The translations under genes were made by a program, and so were the position numbers. The notes beneath the pieces were generated by a model. It saw only the letters and a list, made by a program, of their open reading frames with translations, was not told the origin of the DNA and ran no database searches. A DNA stretch of 52,830 nucleotides from Oscillospiraceae bacterium (GTDB lineage: Bacteria; Bacillota; Clostridia; Oscillospirales; CAG-272), in assembly GCA_015063485.1 (NCBI GenBank), contig SVUA01000002.1:65454-118283 (forward strand), given 5' to 3'. How positions within the stretch are numbered: the first letter of the stretch is position 1; every line of letters starts with the position of its first letter. Below are positions 39,514 to 48,780 of this stretch, piece by piece.

Positions 39514-42500
39514 ATGAACAACAAACGATCTTCCCTTATCATTTTAGCTCTTCTATGCATCACCCTGCTTTCGTCCGTAGGTATTTTGCCAATATCCGCC
39601 ACGGAATCGGTCAGCAACCAAAACTACGCAAAATACAAATCCGTCAGAGACGAGCTTGACGCCGAGATGGAAGCGTATCTCACGCTCGATACGACTAATG
39701 AAAATACCATAGCCCACAAAACGAACGCAATTATCGGAGAATACTCAAAACAGGCTATCGACCTGTATTCAACGCCCGAGGTACAAACGACCGACCTCAC
39801 AGAGAGCTTCGAGCTTATCTTGGCTAAAGGAAAGCTTGCGGGAAGGATATCGTGGATAGCAAACCTGCACACGAACGCTTCTCCCACCGAAAGCGTGCTT
39901 GCAAAACACGCGGAGCTTCGTGCCAAGCTCGATACAAAGACGGCGGTAAACGATCTTAATTTGAACGCCGAGTTTGCAACCACGGTATGCGTTGAGATGA
40001 ACCGCGCCGTTTTCCGCGAAAAGCTACGCGACGAAGCGCGTGAGGACGACAGCGAAAAGACCTCCGCCATTTTTCAGAACGGAGTGGCAAGGATAGAGCT
40101 TTGCTCATACGCGGAGATAGACGGAGCGGAATTTATATCTATTTATAACGAAGTTATGCGTGTCGTATCGCTCCAGCGCGTCAGAGACGGCGCGGCTAAC
40201 GAGTTGAAAAAAATTTACGTAATAATAAATGAGGGGGAGTCGGGCTTCCTTGAAAATCCCTTCGTAAAGGCTTTTTTTGATACTGTCGATGGAAATCTGC
40301 ACGTGGACGAAAGCCTTACTATAAAGGAGATCAACAATGCCCTTATAACCGCTTCAAACGGAATATTAGACGCTAAAATAGCATCGGGAGCAAAATACGT
40401 CTTTTCCTACCGTGAGACTATAAAAAGCAACTTTAAAAAGGACGCTTTATTGGCTACCGACACAGGTGTTTTTGCGCCTATATCAACAAATCTCTCAAAT
40501 TTCAAGGAAGATTTCTACCGCGCGCAGACAAAGGACAAGATCGCTTCTCTCGTATCTGCGAGTGAGACGAATACCGACCTTTTGGCTCTTATCTCCGAAT
40601 ACACCGACGATGGCGGTATCCTTGACAGATGCTCCGCTATATCCTCTATGGATACGGAATATAAGCGCGCCTCCTTCCGCGTATCATGGTATCGCGACTA
40701 CGCCTCTTGCAAACAGTCTATTGAGGATATCCTATATCTCCCTTCAAAAGAGATGTCGGACAAGCTTACTAAATACGCAAAAGACGAGATATATCTCGTT
40801 ATCGATTCCGAAATGAAGAACGCCGATATTTCGCAAGGTGAAGCAGACGATATCTTTCTTTCTCTGCAAAAGAAAGGTCGGCGCATGCTTGAGGATCTTT
40901 TATGCGACGCAAAGGCAGAACGCTTCTGCATAGATCACAAAGGAATATTAGCGGATACGTCCATTGAGCAAAACGACCGCGCGGCTTTAGAAAAAGCGAT
41001 GAGCGAATACGATTCTATTCTCAAAAGCGACGCGCTTACCGCAGAAAAGCTAAAGACACAAAAGAATTCGCTCAACGACAAATATAAAGCGCTTATAAAG
41101 CTTTGCATAAATTTAACGGCAACGGGAGATGATGCCGCGGTCCTTATAAACGCGCTTAATGCCATCTCTTCGGATCTGGCGCCATATTCCTTAAAAGCAC
41201 AGGCAGACGAATATATTATCCGCGCAGATGCGCTTGGCGTTTTACAGAAGATATACACATCTGTAACCAACACGTCAAGCTATCAAAACTACGATAGCGA
41301 ATCCAAGACCTCTCTTGCCGCAGCTTACAGAAGTGCTGCAAACGCTATTATCTACGCTTCCGCAGGACAAAGTTCTCTTTCCGATGTCCTATCTAAAATA
41401 AATTCCGATGCCGAGCTTTCCATAGAAAGACACGATTCCATAGCAAAGGTTCGCCTTGCGGCAAAGGATAGCGCTCTATCGGACGTAAAAAAGACGGTAG
41501 CAGATGCGGAAGCCGCAATAAATGCCGAAAGTGATATTGAAAAGATACGTCTGCTTTGTGAGAATGCCGTATTCAGAGTGGAATGTCAGATAAAGGGCGA
41601 TGAGATGCGTAAGCAGGTAAACAACCTAAAAGCAGATATAGACGGACTTCGCGCCCTTGACGCCGCATCAAAGACCGTCCTCAAGGGTGAGGCTGACCTT
41701 CTCTTCTCCTCCTGCAATCTTGCATCGGGAGCAACAGACAAAGCTACTCTTGATAATATAGTTTCCGATTTCGAATCAAAGCTTTCCGCTCTCGAAAAAA
41801 AGAGTGAAAGCGCTTCTCTGTCCGAGGGCAAACGGCAGTTTGTTGAGGAAATAAAGAAAAAAGTTACCGACGCGCGAACAACGGTAAACGGCTATTCCTT
41901 TATAAATTACACGGTACAGAATGCAAGCGAAGGATTTCTATCAAAGCTTGAGGCTATCGCAAAGAGCTTTGAAAATAACGTCTCGGATATCTCTACGGGC
42001 TGGAACGAGCTTGAATCGCTCAAGACTTTAGCTGTCGAGGATATAAACAAAACTCTTTCTGAGGCATACTCAGCAGAGCTTTTGGGGGCAAAAGAAAGCT
42101 CGAAAAATTCGATAACAGAGGCATTCAAATATCCTGACCGTTATTCGAACGGCAACCGAGAAAAAATAGAAAATATAATAAGCAACGCCCAAAACTCGCT
42201 TAACGGCGCAGATACGGTCGAACGTATCCTCGCGATTCGCGATGCCGCCATTTCGGATATAGGAAAAGTCTATACCCTTCTTGACGAAGCCAAAGAAGCC
42301 GCTATAAAAAAGATCGATGAGCTATACTCAAAGCTAAAAAAGGAAAAGGACTCATTCTCGGAGGCTGTATTTAAAGAGATAGACGAGCTTTATAGCCACA
42401 CCAAAGCCGAGATATCGCAGATATCCGTGTTTGAGGACAAGGATAGAGCCGACGTTATAGCAAACGAGCGCTGCGCTCTTATGCTCTCAAAAAAGAAGGA

Positions 42501-43797
42501 CAAGATAATAACCTCCGCGCAAAGTTCAATAGGACAAGTCAACGCATATCCAAGCGGATTTAACGTCTCGTTGAACGGATACGCCGCCACTCTGACGGCT
42601 AAAGGGCAGATATTCTCAGACTCATCGTTCTCGGTATTTCCATTCTCGAACGAAAATGCGGTGAAGCTGATAAGAAGCTCCGTAAAGGACGGAAAAGTTT
42701 TCCTGTCAAATGGTTCGGTGGCTAACAAAAGTATTATAAGCTCACTTCGCAACTGTAACGTTTTAGTTGGTCTTAATATGGATTACTCCGCATCCGAAAC
42801 GACGATAAACGGTATGTATTCAATATCTCTTCTATTGCCCGACCCAATAGATATGAATGGTATTCTCGGTATAGTCTATGTAAGATCGGGCGGCGGAATT
42901 GAGTATTTTGAATGTAACATCGACCAAAGAACTATCAGTTTTGATATTCCGCATTTTTCAAACTTTTATATCGTGACCGAAAGAACGGTGGATCTTTTGC
43001 CTCTTATAGTTATACTTTCGATAATTCTTTCGTTAGAAATAGCAATTATCGCGCTCCTTATGCTTCGCCGTAAAAAAGCAAATTCGGAGACAGTACTCGC
43101 TTCCTTTTTCCCGATGATCCCCATTTTTGCTCTTGCAAAGATAACTCCCTCAGGCGCGATGCCGACAGTAGCCATTCTCGGCATACTCGTTATTTGCGCG
43201 GGCGGAGTTATCGCATGGCTCGTATCGGAAGAGCTTAAGCAAAGAGCCAAAACTCAAAAGGAAAACAGATCGGGCAAAGCTTTGCCAAGCCCTGCTCCGA
43301 TCCCCGCTATATCTCTGCCCGAAGGCTTGAGAGCGGATCACTCTCGCCTTGCTTCCCCCGTACGCAACGAAAAAAACGATACGGAAAACACCTCGGAGGT
43401 CTCATTGTCGGAAATATTGCCCGATCCTGATACGGTCCTCGTGCTTGACACAGTATCGGTGGAAGAGGCTAACGACCTCATGAGCGATGCACAAGCAAAG
43501 GCTTCGCTTAAAGAGGCAAACGGCGAAGCCGTACCGTTCACGAGCTATTCAAGAACGGGAAAAAAGCATGAGGTCAATATAGACGTGATCTCCGCCGCCT
43601 TCTCTCCCAACGAGACGGTGTCGCTCCAATCCCTGAAGGAAAAGAGACTTATATCAAGGAACGCCAAAGCGGTAAAAATACTCGCGCGAGGAACGCTCGA
43701 CAAACCCTTGACAGTCATCGCGCAAGACTTTAGCACTGCGGCTATAAAAATGATAACACTAACGGGCGGTCACGCTATGATAGTCGAGCGTGAATAA
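39514..43797 (+). CDS. Giant secreted/membrane protein with ribosomal L15-like cytosolic tail
   Basis: 1,427 residues from ATG 39514 (GGAGG eight bases upstream; an ATG at 39499 precedes that site and is not used). A signal peptide (LLCITLLSSVGILPISA) is followed by about 1,000 residues of alpha-helical, Ala/Lys/Glu/Ser-rich repeats resembling FIVAR-type or spectrin-like stalks. Next comes a beta domain (about 1015-1155), a membrane helix near 1160-1183 with RRKK inside, and a hairpin of two more hydrophobic segments to about 1233. The last 75 residues (VNIDVISAAF, VSLQSLKEKRLISR, AVKILARGTLDKPLTV, ITLTGGHAMIVE) line up with the C-terminal half of ribosomal protein uL15. The helical stalk faces outward and the L15-like part should face the cytoplasm. 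Function unknown. Confidence 0.85.
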   Translation: MNNKRSSLIILALLCITLLSSVGILPISATESVSNQNYAKYKSVRDELDAEMEAYLTLDTTNENTIAHKTNAIIGEYSKQAIDLYSTPEVQTTDLTESFELILAKGKLAGRISWIANLHTNASPTESVLAKHAELRAKLDTKTAVNDLNLNAEFATTVCVEMNRAVFREKLRDEAREDDSEKTSAIFQNGVARIELCSYAEIDGAEFISIYNEVMRVVSLQRVRDGAANELKKIYVIINEGESGFLENPFVKAFFDTVDGNLHVDESLTIKEINNALITASNGILDAKIASGAKYVFSYRETIKSNFKKDALLATDTGVFAPISTNLSNFKEDFYRAQTKDKIASLVSASETNTDLLALISEYTDDGGILDRCSAISSMDTEYKRASFRVSWYRDYASCKQSIEDILYLPSKEMSDKLTKYAKDEIYLVIDSEMKNADISQGEADDIFLSLQKKGRRMLEDLLCDAKAERFCIDHKGILADTSIEQNDRAALEKAMSEYDSILKSDALTAEKLKTQKNSLNDKYKALIKLCINLTATGDDAAVLINALNAISSDLAPYSLKAQADEYIIRADALGVLQKIYTSVTNTSSYQNYDSESKTSLAAAYRSAANAIIYASAGQSSLSDVLSKINSDAELSIERHDSIAKVRLAAKDSALSDVKKTVADAEAAINAESDIEKIRLLCENAVFRVECQIKGDEMRKQVNNLKADIDGLRALDAASKTVLKGEADLLFSSCNLASGATDKATLDNIVSDFESKLSALEKKSESASLSEGKRQFVEEIKKKVTDARTTVNGYSFINYTVQNASEGFLSKLEAIAKSFENNVSDISTGWNELESLKTLAVEDINKTLSEAYSAELLGAKESSKNSITEAFKYPDRYSNGNREKIENIISNAQNSLNGADTVERILAIRDAAISDIGKVYTLLDEAKEAAIKKIDELYSKLKKEKDSFSEAVFKEIDELYSHTKAEISQISVFEDKDRADVIANERCALMLSKKKDKIITSAQSSIGQVNAYPSGFNVSLNGYAATLTAKGQIFSDSSFSVFPFSNENAVKLIRSSVKDGKVFLSNGSVANKSIISSLRNCNVLVGLNMDYSASETTINGMYSISLLLPDPIDMNGILGIVYVRSGGGIEYFECNIDQRTISFDIPHFSNFYIVTERTVDLLPLIVILSIILSLEIAIIALLMLRRKKANSETVLASFFPMIPIFALAKITPSGAMPTVAILGILVICAGGVIAWLVSEELKQRAKTQKENRSGKALPSPAPIPAISLPEGLRADHSRLASPVRNEKNDTENTSEVSLSEILPDPDTVLVLDTVSVEEANDLMSDAQAKASLKEANGEAVPFTSYSRTGKKHEVNIDVISAAFSPNETVSLQSLKEKRLISRNAKAVKILARGTLDKPLTVIAQDFSTAAIKMITLTGGHAMIVERE

Positions 43798-43819
43798 GCT
43801 CATTGAAAAATCCACTTAC

Positions 43820-43856
43820 AAAAGCACTTGCAACATTTTTGTTTCAAGTGCTTTTT
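43820..43856 (+). terminator. Intrinsic terminator of the L15-like protein gene
   Basis: AAAAGCACTTG...CAAGTGCTTTT then TCTCTTTT, an 11-bp stem 22 bases after the stop. Confidence 0.9.
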
Positions 43857-43927
43857 CTCTTTTAATGAAAAGAAAAATTTTTCTGCGGATAATGCCTTTT
43901 CTAAAGCGTATAATAAATATAACTGCT

Positions 43928-44065
43928 TCAAATTTTGATTTATCGGGGAGTTATGTTCGCATAAATTTAACCGAATGGTAACGGACCGTCGAGGTAGCGA
44001 AGCGACGACACGGTGGTGAATAACATCACAGTGTGCTGTTAGAGCCGTGGCGTGACCGAACCGCA
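43928..44065. repeat. 138-bp element R4, copy 1
   Basis: Matches 48865-49002 over 138 bp with one mismatch (C at 44036 region versus A). It contains ACCGTCG...CGACACGGT and TAACATCACAGTGTG(C)TGTTA hairpins. Same orientation in both copies, 4.9 kb apart. It precedes pfkA. Confidence 0.85.
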
Positions 44066-44197
44066 ATTTATTCAAATCTCTATATTGATCCTCACCGAAA
44101 ATTTGCACTTTCGCGCTCGTTTTCTTACAAAAAGTGTTTTCATTTTTAAATCTGTCATGAACAAAACTTAAATTTTTTACAAAATTCGATACACCTG

Positions 44198-44226
44198 TTG
44201 ATTTTAAATAAAACTTGTATTACAAT
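44198..44226 (+). promoter_or_regulatory. Candidate promoter of pfkA
   Basis: TTGATT (44198-44203), 17 bases, TACAAT (44221-44226), 84 bases upstream of the start. Confidence 0.6.
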
Positions 44227-44310
44227 ATATATTGAATATTTTTTTGCATTTGTTAAGAAATTAACCTAGCAAATTTTTATATTATTACAGTTTCAGAAAG
44301 GATGTTTACC

Positions 44311-45393
44311 ATGCAAAAATTCAAAAGGATCGGCGTTTTGACCTCAGGCGGCGATGCTCCCGGAATGAACGCCGCTATTCGCGCTATCACCTGTGCGGCA
44401 ATAAGACAAGGCGTAGAGGTTATGGGTATTATTGGAGGTTACAGCGGTCTTATTAACGAGAAGCTCAAGCCTCTTACCACCACGTCGGTTGCAAACATTA
44501 TCAGCCGCGGCGGTACCACTCTGTATTCTGACCGTTGCCTTGAATTCAAGACAGAGGAAGGTATGCAAAAGGCTATCGCCACCTGTAAAAAATATAATAT
44601 AGACGCCATCATCGCTATCGGCGGAGACGGCACGTTCCGCGGCGCTACCGATCTTTCCTTACACGGTATCCCCACTATCGGTGTTACGGGTACTATCGAC
44701 AACGATATCACCGCCACCGACTATACCGTCGGATTTGACACCGCTATGAATACAGTTGTAAATATTGCTGACCAGTTCAGAGACACTTGCCAGTCTCACG
44801 CTCGTTGCAATGTTATCGAGGTTATGGGCAGAGACTGCGGTTGGATAGCGCTTATGGCAGGTATCGCTTCGGGTGCGGTCGCTGTTGCTATTCCCGAAAT
44901 TCCCTTTGACGAGGCAAAGGCTATTGAAAAGATAAAGCTTGAAAAGGCAGAGGGTAACAGAGGTATGCTCGTTATCGTCAGCGAAGGTGTTTTCGAGGAA
45001 GTTGACGGCAAGAAAGTTCCCTACGGCAAGCTTCTCCGTGAAAGGATCGAAAAAGCAACAGGCATCGAAACAAAATTTGCACGTCTGGCGCACGTAGTGC
45101 GCGGCGGTTCACCCTCTCTCCGCGATAGATTTACCGCCTCTAAAATGGGTGTTAGGGCTGTTGAACTCCTTCTCGAAGGCAAGAGCGACCTTATCATAGC
45201 AGAGGAATACGGGAAGCTCGTTCCTATAGATACACACTTCGCGCTTACCGTTGACCGTATGTATAAAAACAAGCTCAAGGACGGCGATCTCGATGGATTC
45301 TCGCCCGAAGATATAGAAAAGATGAAGGAAATTTGTGATATACGTACAGCTAAAATACAAAGATATTATGACCTTATCTCTAAAACAAGCTGA
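44311..45393 (+). CDS. pfkA: ATP-dependent 6-phosphofructokinase
   Basis: 360 residues. It phosphorylates fructose 6-phosphate to the 1,6-bisphosphate. TSGGDAPGMNAAIRA (about 11-25), IGGDGTFRGA with Gly rather than Asp after GGD (ATP rather than PPi as donor), TGTIDNDI (catalytic Asp), EVMGRDCGWIAL and RGGSPSLRDR are diagnostic. ATG 44311 is chosen because AAAGGA lies eight bases before it, whereas ATG 44302 would overlap that site. It stands alone with its own promoter, preceded by element R4 and followed by R1. It consumes fructose 6-phosphate that the sugar module could supply. Confidence 0.96.
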   Translation: MQKFKRIGVLTSGGDAPGMNAAIRAITCAAIRQGVEVMGIIGGYSGLINEKLKPLTTTSVANIISRGGTTLYSDRCLEFKTEEGMQKAIATCKKYNIDAIIAIGGDGTFRGATDLSLHGIPTIGVTGTIDNDITATDYTVGFDTAMNTVVNIADQFRDTCQSHARCNVIEVMGRDCGWIALMAGIASGAVAVAIPEIPFDEAKAIEKIKLEKAEGNRGMLVIVSEGVFEEVDGKKVPYGKLLRERIEKATGIETKFARLAHVVRGGSPSLRDRFTASKMGVRAVELLLEGKSDLIIAEEYGKLVPIDTHFALTVDRMYKNKLKDGDLDGFSPEDIEKMKEICDIRTAKIQRYYDLISKTS

Positions 45394-45431
45394 TATATAT
45401 TAATTTTGTTTTTCATTAATTGAATAAAAAC

Positions 45432-45551
45432 GGACAGGACGCCTGTCCCTACAGAGAGTTGAAAGATATCGAATCGTTTTCCGTCGCCATACGGCGAGGT
45501 ATATGCAAACGGTTCTCTCAAACATTGTAGGGACAGGCGTCCTCTGTCTGT
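45432..45551. repeat. Palindromic element R1, copy 3 of 3
   Basis: Arms GGACAGGACGCCTGTCCCTAC and GTAGGGACAGGCGTCC, centre CGCCATACGGCG. It lies between the convergent pfkA and radical SAM genes. The left outer arm is shortened compared with copy 2. Confidence 0.8.
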
Positions 45552-45653
45552 TTTATTCGCAGATAACTATAAAAAGCAAGCCCTTTTTAATATCTGAATT
45601 GGTTCACTAAAAACTTCTGTCAAAAAAGTTATCGAACGCGTCCTCCGCGTCCC

Positions 45654-46535
45654 TTAAAAATCCGGGGTGTAGACGCTTGAAGCGGAATCGCGGGATTGAG
45701 TAAACCCCGAAAATCCAAGCCTTGAAGCGTATTCAACGACCGAATTATATTCAAATGAGGTAACGCGCCGATGCAGATTCTTATAAGGGCAATCAAGGGC
45801 AAATTCGGGCGTATACTGACTCATAACGCTAAGCAGTATCTTATCGGGCGGAACGGCTTTAGCGAGCTTATCGAGAGCGAGCATACTATCCTTTCTGTGC
45901 GAGGGCAAAACAAGATGGCGAACGAGCGTACCTCGCAAAAGCAGACCGTCCGAATCGAATTTCGGCTCGCCCGTTTGTCTTAACATTTCAGATATGGCAT
46001 CAACGGCGACCTCAACGTAATCGGGCGCTGAAGAATAAAGAGAAGCGCATTCCGACGAGCCGTACTTGAAATCGGGCATATAGATATCCACAAGTCCCCG
46101 AAGCATTTTCAAGGTCTCGACGCTCTCGTAGCCCGATGAATTGTAGACCACGGGTATGGAAAGTTCGGCTCTAACACGAAGAAGCGCTTCTGCTATTTTA
46201 TCAGCAAAATGCGTGGGGGTTACGAGATTTATATTGTGCGCTCCGCGCTCCTTAAGCGAGAAAAATATATCGCAAAGCTCATCAACGCTCACTTCCCTGC
46301 CGATGTCCTTTTCTTTTGCGCGGCTTATTGCGCGATTCTGACAAAAGACGCAACGCAAGGAGCACCCTGAAAAAAAAACCGTACCCGAGCCGCGCGTAGC
46401 GCTTATCGGAGGTTCTTCAAACATATGCAGGTCGGCTCGAGCAACGCGCATTTGCGCCCCCTGACCGCAAAAACCGTATTCCCCCGCTTCGCGATCCGCA
46501 CCGCAAAGACGGGGGCAAAGATAACATTTTGTCAT
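45654..46535 (-). CDS. Radical SAM protein, PflX/PflA-like (COG1313-type)
   Basis: 293 residues from ATG 46535. The frame is open to 46625, but that region overlaps the lipoprotein gene. The N-terminal Cys-rich part CYLCPRLC...GFCGQG (Cys4, Cys7, Cys11, Cys23) precedes the radical SAM cluster CSLRCVFC (Cys58, Cys62, Cys65). GTVFFSGC and a TIM-barrel-type remainder (NLVTPTHFADKIAEAL, YNSSGYESVETLKML, DIYMPDFKYGSSE) match the PflX group of pyruvate formate-lyase activase homologues. The substrate is unknown and no glycyl radical enzyme is adjacent. A GGGACGCG box starts on the base after the stop. Confidence 0.9.
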   Translation of the reverse strand: MTKCYLCPRLCGADREAGEYGFCGQGAQMRVARADLHMFEEPPISATRGSGTVFFSGCSLRCVFCQNRAISRAKEKDIGREVSVDELCDIFFSLKERGAHNINLVTPTHFADKIAEALLRVRAELSIPVVYNSSGYESVETLKMLRGLVDIYMPDFKYGSSECASLYSSAPDYVEVAVDAISEMLRQTGEPKFDSDGLLLRGTLVRHLVLPSHRKDSMLALDKLAKAVPPDKILLSVMSQYTPEFALDCPYKNLHRRVTSFEYNSVVEYASRLGFSGFTQSRDSASSVYTPDF

Positions 46536-46554
46536 TTTTTCTTTTCCGTAAATT

Positions 46555-47196
46555 TTATTGTGGTACAACGAACGTATTATTTTTAACAAGATACTCCGAA
46601 GTCTTATCGTAGAGCATAAGCTCAAAGACCTCTTCCTTCAGCGAATCCTTTACGTACGCAAGATTATAACCCCAATCGTACGCATACTTCTCGGCGTATT
46701 TATTAAAAAGCTTGTCCTTTTCGTCATCGGTCAAGATTATACCTGCGCTTTTGCGGATAGCTATTCCTAAAAGATCGGAAGCGACCAACGCCTTTGCCTC
46801 TTCCAGCATAGCTCCCTCATTGCTATATCCCAAAGCTTTAAGGGCTTCTTCATAGCTCACATTGTGAACAGACGAGTAATATTCCACTCTCGTACGAGTT
46901 TGCGAAAGGTAATAATCCACCTGCTCTTTTGGATATTCGAGTATTTCAGAAGACTCTCCTATCACACGCCAGATAGCCTGTGCCTCACTCTCTCCGTCAA
47001 GCAAGATGACGGTACGTCCTTTATATTCTCCAAGCCTTACGGCAATTGAAACGTCGACGTTTTCATAGTTCAGAATACTCGCGCCGTCGCTCTCCGCGTC
47101 CTTATCCGCGCATCCGACCGCGCAAAGCAAAAACAAAAGCGTAAGCAGTACGGCTGCTACCCGCCAAAGCTTTGCCTTTCTTGAATTTTTTATCAT
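46555..47196 (-). CDS. Lipoprotein with trigger-factor/SurA-like chaperone domain
   Basis: 213 residues. Lipobox CAVGC (Cys at about 29). After a short strand region (VDVSIAVRLGEYKGRTVILLDG), helices read YLSQTRTRVEYYSSVHNVSYEEALKALGYSNEGAMLEEAKALVASDLLGIAIRKSAGIILTDDEKDKLFNKYAEKYAYDW, the layout of the trigger factor C-terminal peptide-binding arms, including a LTDDEKDKLFNKYAEKYGY-like signature, but without an FKBP or ribosome-binding domain. It would be a membrane-anchored extracytoplasmic chaperone. It is followed 19 bases later by the radical SAM gene, a possible chance pairing. Confidence 0.72.
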   Translation of the reverse strand: MIKNSRKAKLWRVAAVLLTLLFLLCAVGCADKDAESDGASILNYENVDVSIAVRLGEYKGRTVILLDGESEAQAIWRVIGESSEILEYPKEQVDYYLSQTRTRVEYYSSVHNVSYEEALKALGYSNEGAMLEEAKALVASDLLGIAIRKSAGIILTDDEKDKLFNKYAEKYAYDWGYNLAYVKDSLKEEVFELMLYDKTSEYLVKNNTFVVPQ

Positions 47197-47297
47197 TAGC
47201 GTTCTCTCTTTCGATAACGTATTATTTCTATTATATCATAACATATTTTTTTACTTTTGAAAAGGGGAATGCGAAATTTTCTCTTGTTTTATACAAA

Positions 47298-48128
47298 TTA
47301 TAGCGGAACGGACGGAACAGAGCTATCATTTTTCATCTTTGCTCTGTAATCGCTTGGAGTAAGGCCCATTTGCTTAAAGAACGCTCTGTTAAACGTCCTC
47401 AAGGTATTGAAGCCAACGATATCGCTTATCTCGGTCACAGATTTATCTGTCCTTAACAGATATTTACAGGCGTTTGATATACGCAAGGAATTTATGTAAT
47501 CGTTAAATCCTATGTGAAGCTTGCTGCTCATAACGTGCGAAATATAATATTTACTTATGTGAAGCTCATTTTCAAGCACTGAAAGCGACAGATTCTTGTC
47601 GGAATTTTGTATACAGTAATTGAGTATCATTCCAAGCACGTGATAATCACAGGATTGCACGTCGCGAAGCTCTGTCTTTTGCAAAAGTTTGCCAAAAAAC
47701 GCAAGTAGATATCCGCGCAATATCATGTCCTTATACGACGCATTATCATAATACGTACTTGATATACTTTCGATAAGAGATAAAAGCTCTCCGTCAGCAG
47801 CCGCGCCCTTTATAAGATTAGACACGGGCACCGTGGTGGTAAACTGCTTTGAAAATTCGGGAAGCAGGTCGGGATTGATGAGCAAAAGTATATACTCCTC
47901 TCTCTCAAGAGTTTCAAAACGATGTATCTGGTTTGGGAAAACCACGATAACGTCGCCCGACTCAACGATATACTCGTCGCTGTCAACCAAAACGCGCGTT
48001 TTTCCGCTTTTTACGAATGCAAGCTCAATATGGTGATGAAGATGCGAGATATATCCAAGAGTTTTTCCCTTTTTTCGCGAATCCCTGCAATAAAGGTCGT
48101 CGTTTCTCTTTTCGTAAAGTGCTCTCAT
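47298..48128 (-). CDS. AraC-family regulator with cupin domain
   Basis: 276 residues. The cupin arm has HLHHHIELAFVKSGKTRVLVDSDEYIVESGDVIVVFPNQIHRFETLE (about 28-74) with clustered His. The C-terminal HTH pair (about 170-265) contains LSVLENELHISKYYISHVMSSKLHIGFNDYINSLRISNACKYL and VTEISDIVGFNTLRTFNRAFFKQMGLTPSDYRAK. It is a typical sugar-responsive activator. The divergent lipoprotein gene at 48.3 kb is the only close candidate target, and no catabolic operon is adjacent. Possible regulation of distant genes. ACTGGAGG precedes ATG 48128. Confidence 0.9.
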   Translation of the reverse strand: MRALYEKRNDDLYCRDSRKKGKTLGYISHLHHHIELAFVKSGKTRVLVDSDEYIVESGDVIVVFPNQIHRFETLEREEYILLLINPDLLPEFSKQFTTTVPVSNLIKGAAADGELLSLIESISSTYYDNASYKDMILRGYLLAFFGKLLQKTELRDVQSCDYHVLGMILNYCIQNSDKNLSLSVLENELHISKYYISHVMSSKLHIGFNDYINSLRISNACKYLLRTDKSVTEISDIVGFNTLRTFNRAFFKQMGLTPSDYRAKMKNDSSVPSVPL

Positions 48129-48163
48129 TAGACGCCTCCAGTTTATCTTTTTTATTCACTCTC

Positions 48164-48192
48164 ATTTTACCACAACATTTGTCTTAAATCAA
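48164..48192 (-). promoter_or_regulatory. Promoter of the second AraC regulator
   Basis: TTGATT (48192-48187), 17 bases, TAAAAT (48169-48164) with TGG before the -10. Confidence 0.65.
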
Positions 48193-48267
48193 CCCTTTTT
48201 TGAGTATTTTTACGCAATATTTTTCATATAAATATCAAGAATCAAAAACCGCTTTGGAGGGAATACT

Positions 48268-48780
48268 TTGAAAAACAGAAAAATTTCACTTATACTCGCG
48301 CTATTGTTGCTCGTTTTCACGTTTCCATCTTGCCGCGATACCCTGCCGCGCGACTACCGAGAGTATGCATTTTTTGCCGAAATACGCTATGAATACGGTG
48401 GCGATACGTTTTGTGCCGAGGTAAACGTCGGAGTACCGTCCAATGCCGAACAAACGCGCGATATAGAGCTGAGATTTACCGCTCCGCCCACTCTTGCGGG
48501 TCTTTGCGTCTCGCAAAAAAGCGGAATACAGCGCGTCACTCTCGGCTCTGCCGACATAAAAAGCGAAGCCGCCGCAAAAGGATTTTTGCGCGCAGCAAAT
48601 CTTTTGATACCCGACGGAAGCATGGAATTCATTGAAAGATTCGAGGAAAACGGACTCTTATTTTACAAAGCCGAAATTTCCTCCGCGGATAGATCCATCT
48701 CTCTATCGCTTGATAGCAACGGTAACCCAAAACGTGTATCCTGCGATGACATCACCGTTACCGTTATAAGATTTGAATAA
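48268..48780 (+). CDS. Small lipoprotein of unknown function
   Basis: 170 residues starting at TTG 48268 with GGAGG seven bases upstream. No ATG fits ahead of the signal peptide. Lipobox FPSC (Cys22), then beta-rich sequence (REYAFFAEIRYEYGGDTFCAEVNVGVP, YKAEISSADRSISLSLDSNGNPKRVSCDDITVTVIRF) of the kind seen in LolA-like lipoproteins, with no firm family. It would sit outside the membrane. It is transcribed away from the AraC gene. Repeat material begins immediately after the stop. Confidence 0.7.
   Translation: MKNRKISLILALLLLVFTFPSCRDTLPRDYREYAFFAEIRYEYGGDTFCAEVNVGVPSNAEQTRDIELRFTAPPTLAGLCVSQKSGIQRVTLGSADIKSEAAAKGFLRAANLLIPDGSMEFIERFEENGLLFYKAEISSADRSISLSLDSNGNPKRVSCDDITVTVIRFE

Noticed and set aside
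43800-44108. A 102-codon minus frame across element R4, with a sister frame at 48854-49084
   Set aside because: Both frames are shared only because the DNA repeat is shared. They run into unrelated flanks, lack ribosome binding sites and include a terminator.
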